Shown: positions 56,682 to 64,000 of the stretch, piece after piece
Layout: each line of letters opens with the position of its first letter
How positions within the stretch are numbered: position 1 is the first letter of the stretch
Source of the DNA: Bradyrhizobium sp. CCBAU 51627
GTDB lineage: Bacteria > Pseudomonadota > Alphaproteobacteria > Rhizobiales > Xanthobacteraceae
Assembly: GCF_028128765.1 (NCBI RefSeq)
Contig: NZ_LBJG01000027.1
Coordinates: 310,001-374,000, forward strand
DNA length: 64,000 nucleotides
Direction: 5' to 3'
The notes under the pieces: generated by a model
What the model was told of the DNA's origin: nothing
What the model saw: the letters and a program-made list of their open reading frames with translations, nothing else
Databases searched by the model: none
Translations under genes and position numbers: made by a program

Positions 56682-59531
56682 ATGGAGACCAAGGCAACCG
56701 GCCAAACGAAGTCACCTGGACTACCCATGCCGGCCCAACGAGAGGTCAACGTGCACGCAAAGAACGACCGAAGCACATTCCTTTCGACCTTGCCTGCCGC
56801 GCAGAGCGACCGCACTGCAGCATTGGCGATCGTCGCGGTCTCCGCGATCCTGTTCGCGCTGGTTGTCCCCTTCGCGGGGATCCCACTGATCCAGGTGCCG
56901 GCCTTCGTGGCCAGCTACCAATCGGCGCTCGCCGTCAACGACATCGTCACCGCGGTCCTGCTGCTGTCGCAATTCTCCATCCTGCGCAGCCGCGCGCTGC
57001 TGCTGCTGTCGACCGGCTATCTGTTCGCCGCAGCGGCGGCGGTGACCCACGCCCTCACCTTCCCCGGCCTGTTCGCGCCGACCGGACTGCTGGGCGCCGG
57101 CTCACAGACCACAGTCTGGCTCTACATGATCTGGCACGGCGGGTTCCCGCTGTTCGTGCTGGCCTATGGGTGGCTCAAGGACAGCAATGGCGGCAACAAG
57201 ATCGAGGGGCCGAGCGCGCGTGCGATCGTGCTGATCGTCCTCGGCGTGGTGGCGGCGATGGCAGTCATTGCCTGGATCGTCACCGCGCAGCACGATCTGC
57301 TGCCGGTGCTGCTGCGAGACGGCCGCTACACCACCACCATGATCGGCGTCGTGTCGTTCGTCTGGTCGTTGAGTTTCGCGGCACTGGTCACGCTTTGGCT
57401 CCGCAAGCCGCACACGGTGATCGACATCTGGCTCATGGTCACAATGTGCGCCTGGCTGTTCGATATCGCGCTGTCGGCGATCGTCAACGTCGCTCGCTAC
57501 GATCTCGGCTTCTACGCCGGCCGTCTCTATGGGCTTTGCGCCGCGAGCTTCGTGCTCGCCGTGCTCTTGATCGAAAACGTTCGCCTCCAGGCGAGCACGA
57601 TGGGACTCGTGGGCCGGCTGCGGGAGCAATCAGCATCGGAACGCGACTACTACAGCAAGCGCCTCGCGCTCTACGGCGCGGTCGTCGAGTCCTCCAACGA
57701 TGCCATCATCACGAAATCCCTCGACGGCATCATCACGGGTTGGAACAGGGCCGCCGAGCGCCTGTTCGGCTATTCCGCCGCGGACGCCATCGGCAAGCCG
57801 ATCGATATAATCGTGCCGGAGGATCGCAAGGCCGAGGTCAGAAGCATCCTCAACCGCGTCACCAGCAACGAATCGATCGCACAGCACGAGACCGTCCGTC
57901 TGCGGAAGGACGGCCGCCCGATCGACCTCGTGCTCAACATATCTCCGCTGAAATCGGCCAGCGGCGAGATCATCGGCGTCTCCAAGATTGCTCACGACAT
58001 CACCGAGGAGAAGCAGTCGCGAGAAAAGCTGCGCCGCGAGATCGAGGAGCGCCAGCGCATCTTCGAGACCTCGCAGGACCTGATCCTGGTGACCGACGGT
58101 TACGGCAAGTTCATCCAGGTCAGCCCGAGCGTGAAGGATATCCTCGGCTTCAATCCGGAGGACATGATCGGGCACAGCGCGACTGAGTTCATCCATCCTG
58201 ATGACCTCGAGAAGACGCGGGGCGAGATGCGCGCGGCGCGACGTGGCGCGGTCAAACGCAGCTTCGAGGCGCGCTATTATCACTATGATGGCCACGAAGT
58301 GACGCTGAACTGGATGGGCACCTGGTCGGAGCCCGTCAAGCGCCATTTCTTCATCGGCCGCGACCTCACCGACAAGCAGGCCGCTGAGGCCCAGCTCCGG
58401 CAGGTCCAAAAGATGGATTCGATTGGCCAGTTGACCGGCGGCGTCGCCCACGATTTCAACAACGTGCTCACCGTCATCACCGGCACGATCGGAATCCTGG
58501 CGGACGCGGTCGCCGATCGGCCCCAGCTTGCTGCCATCACCAAGCTGATCGATGATGCCGCCGAACGCGGCGCGCAGCTGACCAAGCACCTGCTTGCCTT
58601 CGCCCGCAAGCAACCGCTCCAGCCGCGCGAGATCGACGTCAATGCGCTGGTGCTCGAAGCCGCCAAGCTGCTGCACCCGACGCTGGGCGAGCAGATCGCC
58701 ATCATGCCGCAGCTCACCGAGGATGCCTGGCCCGCGCTGGTCGATCCGGGCCAGCTCTCGACCGCGATCCTCAATCTCGCATTGAACGCGCGCGACGCCA
58801 TGCCCAATGGCGGCACCCTGGTGCTGGAGACCCGCAACATCTTTCTCGACGACGGCTATGCCAGCATGAATCCTGATGTGCTCGCCGGCAATTACGTCAT
58901 GATCGCGGTCAGCGACACCGGCTCGGGCATTCCGGCCGAATTGCTCGAACGGGTGTTCGATCCCTTCTTCACCACCAAGGAGGTCGGCAAGGGCACGGGC
59001 CTCGGTCTCAGCATGGTATTCGGCTTCGTCAAACAGTCGGGCGGCCATATCAAGATCTATAGCGAGGAAGGCCACGGCACGAGTGTGAAGATCTACCTGC
59101 CGCGGTCCACCGGCGTGCAGGAGACCGAGTACGAGGCGCTGCAGAACGTGCCCATCACCGGTGGCGACGAGAAGATCCTGATCGTCGAGGACGACGCGCT
59201 GGTGCGGCAATATGTTGTGACTCAGGTCAAGAGCCTCGGCTATACCGCGCTCGAGGCCGCCAACGCCGCCGAAGCCCTTACGATCATCGATGTCGACAAG
59301 GAGATCGACCTTCTTTTCACCGACGTCATCATGCCCGGCAACATGAACGGCCGCCAGCTCGCGGACGAGGCGGCGCGGCGGCGACCGGATCTGAAGACGC
59401 TGTTCACCTCCGGCTACACGGAAAACGCAATCGTCCATCACGGCCGGCTCGATTCCGGCGTGCTGCTGCTGGCCAAGCCCTACCGCAAGTCGGAGCTCGC
59501 CAAGATGCTCAGGACGGCGCTGTCGAGTTGA
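56682..59531 (+). CDS. Hybrid histidine kinase with MASE4-like membrane sensor, two PAS domains and a receiver
   Basis: The 949-residue protein has a seven- to eight-helix membrane sensor (residues ~48-300) that resembles MASE4. Two PAS domains follow (ESSNDAIITKSLDGIITGW and ETSQDLILVTDGYGKFIQV). A HisKA domain has the phospho-histidine His590 in GGVAHDFNN. The ATPase domain carries LNLALNARDAM and GTGLGLSMVFGF, and a C-terminal receiver has Asp881 (FTDVIMPG) and late KPYRK. All catalytic residues are present. It faces a single-domain receiver gene across a 194-base gap, suggesting a phosphorelay. The signal is unknown. Confidence 0.92.
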   Translation: METKATGQTKSPGLPMPAQREVNVHAKNDRSTFLSTLPAAQSDRTAALAIVAVSAILFALVVPFAGIPLIQVPAFVASYQSALAVNDIVTAVLLLSQFSILRSRALLLLSTGYLFAAAAAVTHALTFPGLFAPTGLLGAGSQTTVWLYMIWHGGFPLFVLAYGWLKDSNGGNKIEGPSARAIVLIVLGVVAAMAVIAWIVTAQHDLLPVLLRDGRYTTTMIGVVSFVWSLSFAALVTLWLRKPHTVIDIWLMVTMCAWLFDIALSAIVNVARYDLGFYAGRLYGLCAASFVLAVLLIENVRLQASTMGLVGRLREQSASERDYYSKRLALYGAVVESSNDAIITKSLDGIITGWNRAAERLFGYSAADAIGKPIDIIVPEDRKAEVRSILNRVTSNESIAQHETVRLRKDGRPIDLVLNISPLKSASGEIIGVSKIAHDITEEKQSREKLRREIEERQRIFETSQDLILVTDGYGKFIQVSPSVKDILGFNPEDMIGHSATEFIHPDDLEKTRGEMRAARRGAVKRSFEARYYHYDGHEVTLNWMGTWSEPVKRHFFIGRDLTDKQAAEAQLRQVQKMDSIGQLTGGVAHDFNNVLTVITGTIGILADAVADRPQLAAITKLIDDAAERGAQLTKHLLAFARKQPLQPREIDVNALVLEAAKLLHPTLGEQIAIMPQLTEDAWPALVDPGQLSTAILNLALNARDAMPNGGTLVLETRNIFLDDGYASMNPDVLAGNYVMIAVSDTGSGIPAELLERVFDPFFTTKEVGKGTGLGLSMVFGFVKQSGGHIKIYSEEGHGTSVKIYLPRSTGVQETEYEALQNVPITGGDEKILIVEDDALVRQYVVTQVKSLGYTALEAANAAEALTIIDVDKEIDLLFTDVIMPGNMNGRQLADEAARRRPDLKTLFTSGYTENAIVHHGRLDSGVLLLAKPYRKSELAKMLRTALSS

Positions 59532-59566
59532 GCGGGCCGCTGGCGTGCGCTATCGCTGAGGTCTGA

Positions 59567-59603
59567 AGCGCGATGCGATATGGGTCGAAGCGTCATCGCG
59601 CTT
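59567..59603 (+). terminator. Hairpin after the hybrid kinase gene
   Basis: AAGCGCGATG and CATCGCGCTT are perfect ten-base arms with a 17-base loop, 35 bases after the stop at 59531. No long T tract follows, so termination is only possible. Confidence 0.4.
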
Positions 59604-59615
59604 CCGATCTTTGTT

Positions 59616-59664
59616 TGAGCTTGATCTATCCGGAAAACCGCTTCGCACTTTTCCGGATCACGCT
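59616..59664. repeat. Palindromic intergenic repeat, family E
   Basis: ATCCGGAAAA (59628) and TTTTCCGGAT (59649) are perfect ten-base arms around CCGCTTCGCAC. This motif is common between genes in Bradyrhizobium and relatives. It ends 22 bases before the peptidase start. Confidence 0.8.
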
Positions 59665-59685
59665 ACAGCGCATGGAGTGCCGTCC

Positions 59686-60711
59686 TTGAAAAACCTCCTC
59701 ACCGATATCGCCGGCGTCCGTGTCGGCCATGCCCATGATGCGAAGCTTGCCTCGGGCGCGACGGCGATCGTGTTCGACCAGCCGGCGGTGGCGGCGATCG
59801 ACGTCCGCGGCGGCGGCCCCGGTACGCGTGAGGACGCATTGCTCGATCCCGCCAGCACGGTCGAACGGGTCGACGCAATCGCCTTGTCCGGCGGTTCGGC
59901 CTTCGGAATCGAGGCCGGCGGCGGCATCCAGGCCTGGCTCGCCGAGCAGGGTCGCGGCTTCCGTATCCGGGAGGCGCTGATCCCCATCGTGCCGGGGGCG
60001 ATCCTGTTCGACCTGCTCAATGGCGGCGACAAGGCCTGGGGCCGCTTCGCGCCGTATCGCGATCTCGGCTACGCCGCGGCGGTCGCCGCCGGGACGGAGT
60101 TTGCGCTCGGCAGCGTCGGCGCGGGCTTTGGCGCCACCACCGCGACATTCAAGGGTGGGCTCGGTTCGGCATCGGCTGTCACCGACAACGGCGTCAAGGT
60201 CGCGGCGATCATCGCCGTCAATGCAATCGGCAGCGCCACCGTCGGCGACGGACCGTGGTTCTGGGCGGCACCGTTCGAGGTCAACGGCGAGTTCGGTGGC
60301 CGCGGACTGCCTGATAAATTCACCGACGACATGCTCAGGATGCGCATCAAGGGCGGCGTTGCGGCAACCGAGCGCGAGAACACCACGATCGGCGTCCTCG
60401 TCACCGATGCGGTGCTGACCAAGCCACAGGCCAAGCGGCTGGCAATGATCGCGCACACCGGCTTCGCCCGCGCTATCTATCCGGTCCATGCGCCGACCGA
60501 CGGTGACGTGTTGTTCGCCGCCGCGACCTGCGCGAAACCGATCGATCCGATCGTCGGCATGACCGAACTCGGCATGGTCGCCGCCAATGTGGTCGCCCGC
60601 GCCATCGCCCGCGGCGTCCACAGCGCGACCGCGCTGCCGTTCCCTGGCGCTCAGCCGGCGTGGAAGGACCAGTTCGGCCAGCAACGAAACGGCGGACAGG
60701 GCGCTGGCTGA
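59686..60711 (+). CDS. P1-family (DmpA-type) aminopeptidase
   Basis: The 341-residue protein is a self-processing N-terminal nucleophile peptidase-like protein. It has KNLLTDIAGVRVGHAHD at the start and ALSGGSAFGIEAGGGIQAWL. The segment GGLGSASAVTDNGVKVAAI is the likely cleavage/nucleophile region. Family members cleave N-terminal D- or beta-amino acids. The start is uncertain: TTG 59686 has GGAG eight bases upstream, and GTG 59677 is in frame. The region just upstream is a repeat, so longer frames are not credible. Confidence 0.85.
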   Translation: MKNLLTDIAGVRVGHAHDAKLASGATAIVFDQPAVAAIDVRGGGPGTREDALLDPASTVERVDAIALSGGSAFGIEAGGGIQAWLAEQGRGFRIREALIPIVPGAILFDLLNGGDKAWGRFAPYRDLGYAAAVAAGTEFALGSVGAGFGATTATFKGGLGSASAVTDNGVKVAAIIAVNAIGSATVGDGPWFWAAPFEVNGEFGGRGLPDKFTDDMLRMRIKGGVAATERENTTIGVLVTDAVLTKPQAKRLAMIAHTGFARAIYPVHAPTDGDVLFAAATCAKPIDPIVGMTELGMVAANVVARAIARGVHSATALPFPGAQPAWKDQFGQQRNGGQGAG

Positions 60712-60730
60712 CGAGCCCAGGTGCGCCGTC

Positions 60731-60979
60731 TTGCCGTCGTCAGTGATCCGCTTCCTTCGTTATGCCTCCGACACCCGCGAGTTGAAGGTCACTTTCGTCA
60801 GCGGCCGCCTGTACGTTTACGAGAATGTTCCGCCCGAGGTCGCTGCCGCGTTCAAGGATGCGCGCCCAAAAGGCACATTCTTCAACCGCGAGATTCGCGA
60901 CCGGCATACCTATCGTGACATCAGCACGAGTAAGCGGACTAGCTCCGGATGGGGCTCACACGCTCATCGACATCGATGA
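60731..60979 (+). CDS. KTSC-domain protein
   Basis: The 82-residue protein is a KTSC domain: PSSVIRFLRYASDTRELKV, YVYENVPPEVAAAF and GTFFNREIRDRHTYRDI. The usual initiator is replaced by a TTG at 60731 with AGGT upstream, giving the family N-terminus; no ATG is available in a sensible place. KTSC domains are often tied to RNA or stress functions, with no firm biochemistry. Its 3' end overlaps the convergent EF-hand gene by 24 bases. Confidence 0.75.
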   Translation: MPSSVIRFLRYASDTRELKVTFVSGRLYVYENVPPEVAAAFKDARPKGTFFNREIRDRHTYRDISTSKRTSSGWGSHAHRHR

Positions 60980-61753
60980 AGCGGCCGATCCCGCCGCGGT
61001 CTGAGCCTGGCGCTGCATCATCTGGCCGAACCAGTCATAGGGCGAATTGCCGGCGCCTGAGGCACTTGGGGAGCTCGAGGCGCCCGGCACCGTCGTCGAC
61101 ATCTTGAAGCCGTCGGCATAGGTGACCGTGGTGGTGGTTGAGCCGTCGGCGTTGGTCGTCGTCGTGGCTGTCGACCCGCCACCGGACTGCGACGAGGAAT
61201 CCGAGCCGCCCCCGGTGACGTCGCCCGAGCCGCCCGCCCCTTGCGCATGATGGTGGCCGTGATGCCCCGGCTTCAGCGCCTTCGACATCTCGTCCAGGCT
61301 GACGCTGCCGTCGGAATTGCTGTCGAGCTTGGAGAACACGTCGTCTGCCTGCGCCAGGTTGGTGCCGCCGGCACCCAGCGCGTTCTCGAACTCGGACTTG
61401 GTGATCTTTCCGTCGCCGTCCGCATCGATTTGCGAGAACAGATCCTTCAGAGCAGCGTCGCGACCGGTCGGCGTCGATGTCGTCGCGCTCGATGATGTGG
61501 AGCTGGTCGGATCCGTCGACTGGCTCTGCGCTGCAAACAACGCGTTCATCGTCTCTGGCGAGATCTGCGGATATTTTCCCGCATTGACCGAGGAGGTCGC
61601 GTTGCTCGACGTGCCGTTGTCGCTGTCGATCGCGAAGGGATTGGTCGATGCGCGACGCGCCGAACCTGTTTGTTGGGTCGAGGACGATTTCGAGCTCGTC
61701 AGCGATTGAATGACATCGAGCGCACTCGAGACGGCACCAAGCGCGAACAACAT
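60956..61753 (-). CDS. EF-hand calcium-binding protein, Ser/Thr/Gly-rich
   Basis: The 265-residue protein has two EF-hand loops: DADGDGKITKSE (about residue 126) and DSNSDGSVSLDE (about 160). A histidine-rich stretch (GHHGHHHAQG) follows, then long Ser/Gly/Thr-rich segments. The N-terminus MLFALGAVSSALDVIQSL is only weakly hydrophobic and not a clear signal. TAGGAG stands seven bases before ATG 61753, which decided the start. Role unknown; calcium and possibly transition-metal binding are predicted. Divergent from the epimerase gene. Confidence 0.8.
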   Translation of the reverse strand: MLFALGAVSSALDVIQSLTSSKSSSTQQTGSARRASTNPFAIDSDNGTSSNATSSVNAGKYPQISPETMNALFAAQSQSTDPTSSTSSSATTSTPTGRDAALKDLFSQIDADGDGKITKSEFENALGAGGTNLAQADDVFSKLDSNSDGSVSLDEMSKALKPGHHGHHHAQGAGGSGDVTGGGSDSSSQSGGGSTATTTTNADGSTTTTVTYADGFKMSTTVPGASSSPSASGAGNSPYDWFGQMMQRQAQTAAGSAASSMSMSV

Positions 61754-62005
61754 TGCACAACTCCTACCCATGCGGCACGCCGCGGCCAATGTTCTGGGAG
61801 GAGTTCAGCAAGCGTCGTGCCAGCGCGAAAAGCTCAATGAAATCGGGCTCGACCGCGTCGTGCGGGCTGCGGGAACATCGGCAATTCATGCCGCCGACGG
61901 CAGAATTTTCCGCCCACAGGAAGCTCACCCTCCCTGCATTGCCCGGCTGGGAGGCCCATGTTAGGCGAAGCCATCAGTCCCTCGGCCGTCACGGGAAACC
62001 GCGCC

Positions 62006-62707
62006 ATGACCCAAGCCTTCGTCCCCCGCCCCCTGGCCATCGCGCCATCGATCCTGGCCTCGGACTTCTCCAGGCTCGGCGAGGAGGTTCGTGCGGTGGA
62101 TGCGGCCGGCGCCGACTGGATCCATCTCGACGTCATGGATGGGCACTTCGTCCCCAACATCTCCTACGGGCCCGACGTCATCAAGGCGATGCGCCCGCAC
62201 ACCAAGAAGGTGTTCGACGCCCATCTGATGATCTCGCCCTGCGACCCCTATCTCGAAGCCTTTGCCAAGGCCGGCTGCGACCACATCACCGTGCACGCCG
62301 AGGCGGGTCCCCATCTGCACCGCTCGCTGCAAGCGATCCGCGCGCTCGGCAAGAAGGCCGGCGTTTCGCTCAATCCGGGAACGCCGATCGGCGTCCTCGA
62401 ATACGTGCTCGACCTGGTCGACCTCGTGCTGGTGATGTCGGTCAATCCCGGCTTCGGCGGCCAGGCCTTCATTCCTTCCGCGATCGGCAAGATCCGCGAT
62501 ATCCGCGCGATGACGGCCGGACGGCCGATCGACATTGAGGTCGATGGCGGCGTCGGCCCCGACGTCGCGGGCGCGCTCGCAGCTGCCGGCGCCAACGCCT
62601 TCGTCGCCGGCACATCCGTGTTCAGGGGCGGCACGCTCGACGCTTACAAGAACAATATTGCAGCGATCCGCAACGCGGCCCTCGGCGCACGCGGCGAAGC
62701 GATCTGA
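62006..62707 (+). CDS. rpe: Ribulose-phosphate 3-epimerase
   Basis: The 233-residue TIM-barrel enzyme has the expected metal and active-site motifs: IAPSILASDFS, HLDVMDGHFVPN, ITVHAEA and MSVNPGFGGQAF, then VDGGV. It interconverts ribulose 5-phosphate and xylulose 5-phosphate in the pentose phosphate and Calvin cycles. An upstream in-frame ATG at 61958 would add 16 residues, but its ribosome site is only three bases away, so 62006 was preferred. No Calvin-cycle genes surround it. Confidence 0.95.
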   Translation: MTQAFVPRPLAIAPSILASDFSRLGEEVRAVDAAGADWIHLDVMDGHFVPNISYGPDVIKAMRPHTKKVFDAHLMISPCDPYLEAFAKAGCDHITVHAEAGPHLHRSLQAIRALGKKAGVSLNPGTPIGVLEYVLDLVDLVLVMSVNPGFGGQAFIPSAIGKIRDIRAMTAGRPIDIEVDGGVGPDVAGALAAAGANAFVAGTSVFRGGTLDAYKNNIAAIRNAALGARGEAI

Positions 62708-62738
62708 GCTGCACCGGGCCGCGCAAGCGCCGAAAACC

Positions 62739-62758
62739 GCGGCTTCTACGGAAGCCGC
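62739..62758 (+). terminator. Hairpin after rpe
   Basis: GCGGCTTC and GAAGCCGC pair perfectly around TACG, 31 bases after the rpe stop. A T tract is lacking. Confidence 0.45.
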
Positions 62759-62865
62759 AGCGCGCAATGCTTAAAATTGGAATCACGATCCGTACTCATC
62801 CGGGCTTCACTGATTCGCGCAAATCACCGCTACTAGCTCCTGCCTGCTTTTGACGGGAGCACATC

Positions 62866-63000
62866 ATGACGACGACCCTGGTTTGGACTGGCGTAGCGTT
62901 GTGGATCGGTTTCAGTGCGTTTGTCGTGTTTGGCCCATCGGCGGGACCGGAAAGAATCCCGGCGCGCTCCGCCCGTCCCGTCCGCCACGACCGGGGGTGA
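62866..63000 (+). CDS. Small 44-residue membrane peptide
   Basis: The frame from ATG 62866 encodes one hydrophobic segment (LVWTGVALWIGFSAFVVFG) and a basic tail (ARSARPVRHDRG). GGGAG stands six bases before the ATG. Its stop is four bases before the start of the next ORF. It is short and unrecognised, but the ribosome site and single-helix design support a real small protein. Confidence 0.5.
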   Translation: MTTTLVWTGVALWIGFSAFVVFGPSAGPERIPARSARPVRHDRG

Positions 63001-63004
63001 CGCC

Positions 63005-63400
63005 ATGCAGATCGCCCCGGTCGAGCGCCTGCCGAAGCGCCGCTGCCGCGTCCCGCGTCGCCCGCATCCGAACCTCGATTATTTCTTCGGCCGCCCCGAG
63101 CGCTCCGATTGCGCGTTCGACACCGATGCCGTCCCCGACAACTCAGACCTCGATCATTCGTTCGCATCGCAACGTCGACACCGAGACTCCTTTTTCCGGA
63201 TTGAAGCCATGAAACCGCACTGCCCAAACTGCCTCAGGGAAATGGCCAAGGCAGCCGCGTCGCGTAACCTCTTCGCCTGCGAACCCTGCCGCGAGATCAT
63301 CCAGTATTTCGGCGGCCATGCCGACCACGGCGAGCCAGATCCTCAGTTCGCTTGGCCGATCCGCCGCAAGCGCGCGATCCACACCGCTCACGCGGCGTGA
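63005..63400 (+). CDS. Hypothetical protein with C-terminal Cys-x2-Cys pairs
   Basis: The 131-residue frame begins MQIAPVERLPKRRCRVPRR. Its C-terminal half has two CxxC knuckles (KPHCPNCLRE and FACEPCREI), a small zinc-ribbon-like unit. GGGGGT precedes ATG 63005. An internal ATG at 63209 would make a 63-residue protein that contains only the CxxC unit, and I cannot decide between them. It follows a small membrane peptide by four bases. Function unknown. Confidence 0.5.
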   Translation: MQIAPVERLPKRRCRVPRRPHPNLDYFFGRPERSDCAFDTDAVPDNSDLDHSFASQRRHRDSFFRIEAMKPHCPNCLREMAKAAASRNLFACEPCREIIQYFGGHADHGEPDPQFAWPIRRKRAIHTAHAA

Positions 63401-63406
63401 TCCTTC

Positions 63407-64000
63407 CTAGCCCCACACCACGCCGGCGCCCGGTTTCGCCGCAGCCATCCGCGGCGGCCGCACCACGGTGACGGTGCAGGTCGCCTCCGCGGCGACCTTG
63501 GCCGAGACGCTGCCGAGCAGAGTGCGCCTGAACGAACTCTGCCGCGCGCCGACGATGAGATGGTCGACCTGGTTGGCCTCGGCGAATTCCAGCAACGCCG
63601 CGGCAGGATCGACCGCCTCCAGCACATGAACCGACAGCCGGCTCTCGTCCAGCCTCAGGGGCGTCGCCCAGTGCCGGAGCGCGACCAGCCGGTCAATATG
63701 CTTGTTGGAGCCCTGCTCGTCCAACGTCTTGTCGATGGCAATGCGGTTGAGCTTGAGCACATTGACGCAAGCGAGCCGTGCCGACGGCAGCGTCGCCAGG
63801 ATACGCTCGGTCGTCACGCGCAGCGCCTCATTTAGCTCCGCAGTACCCTCCACCGTGTCGAGCGCGACCGCAAGGATCGGGCTCGAGGCGATCTGCTCCG
63901 CAACATCCGGCTTCGCCCGCGGCTGCTTCACATCCTGATTGAAGCGGCGGCGCCACGCGACGGAGAGGGGATCGCGCTTCAGCCGCTCCGAGCGCGCGGT
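63407..64000 (-). CDS. Universal stress protein domain, C-terminal part of a larger protein (partial; probably kinase-USP fusion)
   Basis: The frame is open to the right edge with no stop, so the gene starts outside the window. About 198 residues are visible. They contain a USP fold: PILAVALDTVEGTAELNEAL, then DHLIVGARQSSFRRTLLGSVSAKVAAEATCTVTVVRPP, the usual nucleotide-loop region. The stretch before it (SERLKRDPLSVAWRRRFNQD) resembles the linker after a serine/threonine kinase, and kinase-USP fusions are known in Bradyrhizobium. The kinase part is not visible, so that is inference. Confidence 0.75.
   Translation of the reverse strand, partial: TARSERLKRDPLSVAWRRRFNQDVKQPRAKPDVAEQIASSPILAVALDTVEGTAELNEALRVTTERILATLPSARLACVNVLKLNRIAIDKTLDEQGSNKHIDRLVALRHWATPLRLDESRLSVHVLEAVDPAAALLEFAEANQVDHLIVGARQSSFRRTLLGSVSAKVAAEATCTVTVVRPPRMAAAKPGAGVVWG

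Noticed and set aside
57630..59441. 603-codon open frame antisense to the hybrid histidine kinase
   Set aside because: Shadow of a strongly supported gene in GC-rich DNA; composition lacks any recognisable fold.

Overview
The window looks like a chromosomal segment of a Bradyrhizobium-type alphaproteobacterium (Nitrobacteraceae). The DNA is GC-rich with frequent GTG and TTG starts. groESL carries both a CIRCE element and an RpoH-type promoter, and there are usg, cox (CO dehydrogenase-type), pca and liv clusters. Several families of short palindromic intergenic repeats of the kind seen in Bradyrhizobium and Rhodopseudomonas also occur. I saw no rRNA, tRNA, CRISPR array, insertion sequence, integrase or phage gene; the gene content is that of a core-like chromosome.

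Layout. 0-1.2 kb: tail of a transporter, a cupin with a histone-like basic tail, and a Usg-like protein. 1.4-3.6 kb: heat-regulated groES-groEL with terminator. 3.7-8 kb: signal peptidase I, a LysR regulator divergent from an isochorismatase/GST pair, and a membrane-anchored Tlde1/DUF2778 protein. 8.1-13.3 kb: a ~1240-residue autotransporter with nine repeats, divergent from an AraC regulator. 13.3-16.7 kb: a GT39/GT2-GtrA glycosyltransferase pair, a small membrane protein and a decayed gene remnant. 16.7-23.7 kb: a polyamine-type ABC transporter operon with an FAD amine oxidase-like enzyme and a HAD hydrolase, divergent from a LysR regulator. 23.8-29.5 kb: DUF72/DUF488 pair, PhzF enzyme, and a GntR-MFS-amidohydrolase operon. 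29.6-34.5 kb: class III adenylyl cyclase and a translationally coupled TetR-HlyD-ABC exporter operon with a perfect 20-bp operator. 34.6-39.9 kb: ArsR-SRPBCC-GFA operon, Zn alcohol dehydrogenase, DUF2000, CYTH-CHAD protein, DUF4189 protein. 40-46.9 kb: a cox cluster (coxG, coxS, coxM, coxD, coxE, split xdhC, MoeA/MobA-like fusion) with no large catalytic subunit. 47-49.8 kb: pcaB-pcaD-pcaC, with palindromic repeats in both internal gaps. 50.9-56.1 kb: a complete branched-chain amino acid-type ABC transporter. 56.1-59.5 kb: a lone receiver protein divergent from a large hybrid histidine kinase. 59.6-64 kb: P1 peptidase, KTSC protein, EF-hand protein, ribulose-phosphate epimerase, two small ORFs and the C-terminal part of a universal stress protein, probably a kinase-USP fusion.

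How the genes work together. The cox group is a molybdenum hydroxylase module: structural S and M subunits, the AAA/VWA maturation pair CoxD/CoxE, XdhC-type cofactor chaperones and a Mo-cofactor nucleotidyltransferase. The catalytic L subunit must come from elsewhere, or the system is incomplete. The pca genes convert carboxymuconate to 3-oxoadipate. The GT2-GtrA protein would make a lipid-linked sugar that GT39 could transfer. The TetR, ArsR, GntR and LysR genes each have a recognisable inverted repeat beside their start codon, suggesting local autoregulation. I found no convincing wholly new defence or mobile system; the most unusual points are the coxL-less cox cluster, the repeats inside the pca operon, the dual heat-shock control of groESL and several fused or tailed proteins.
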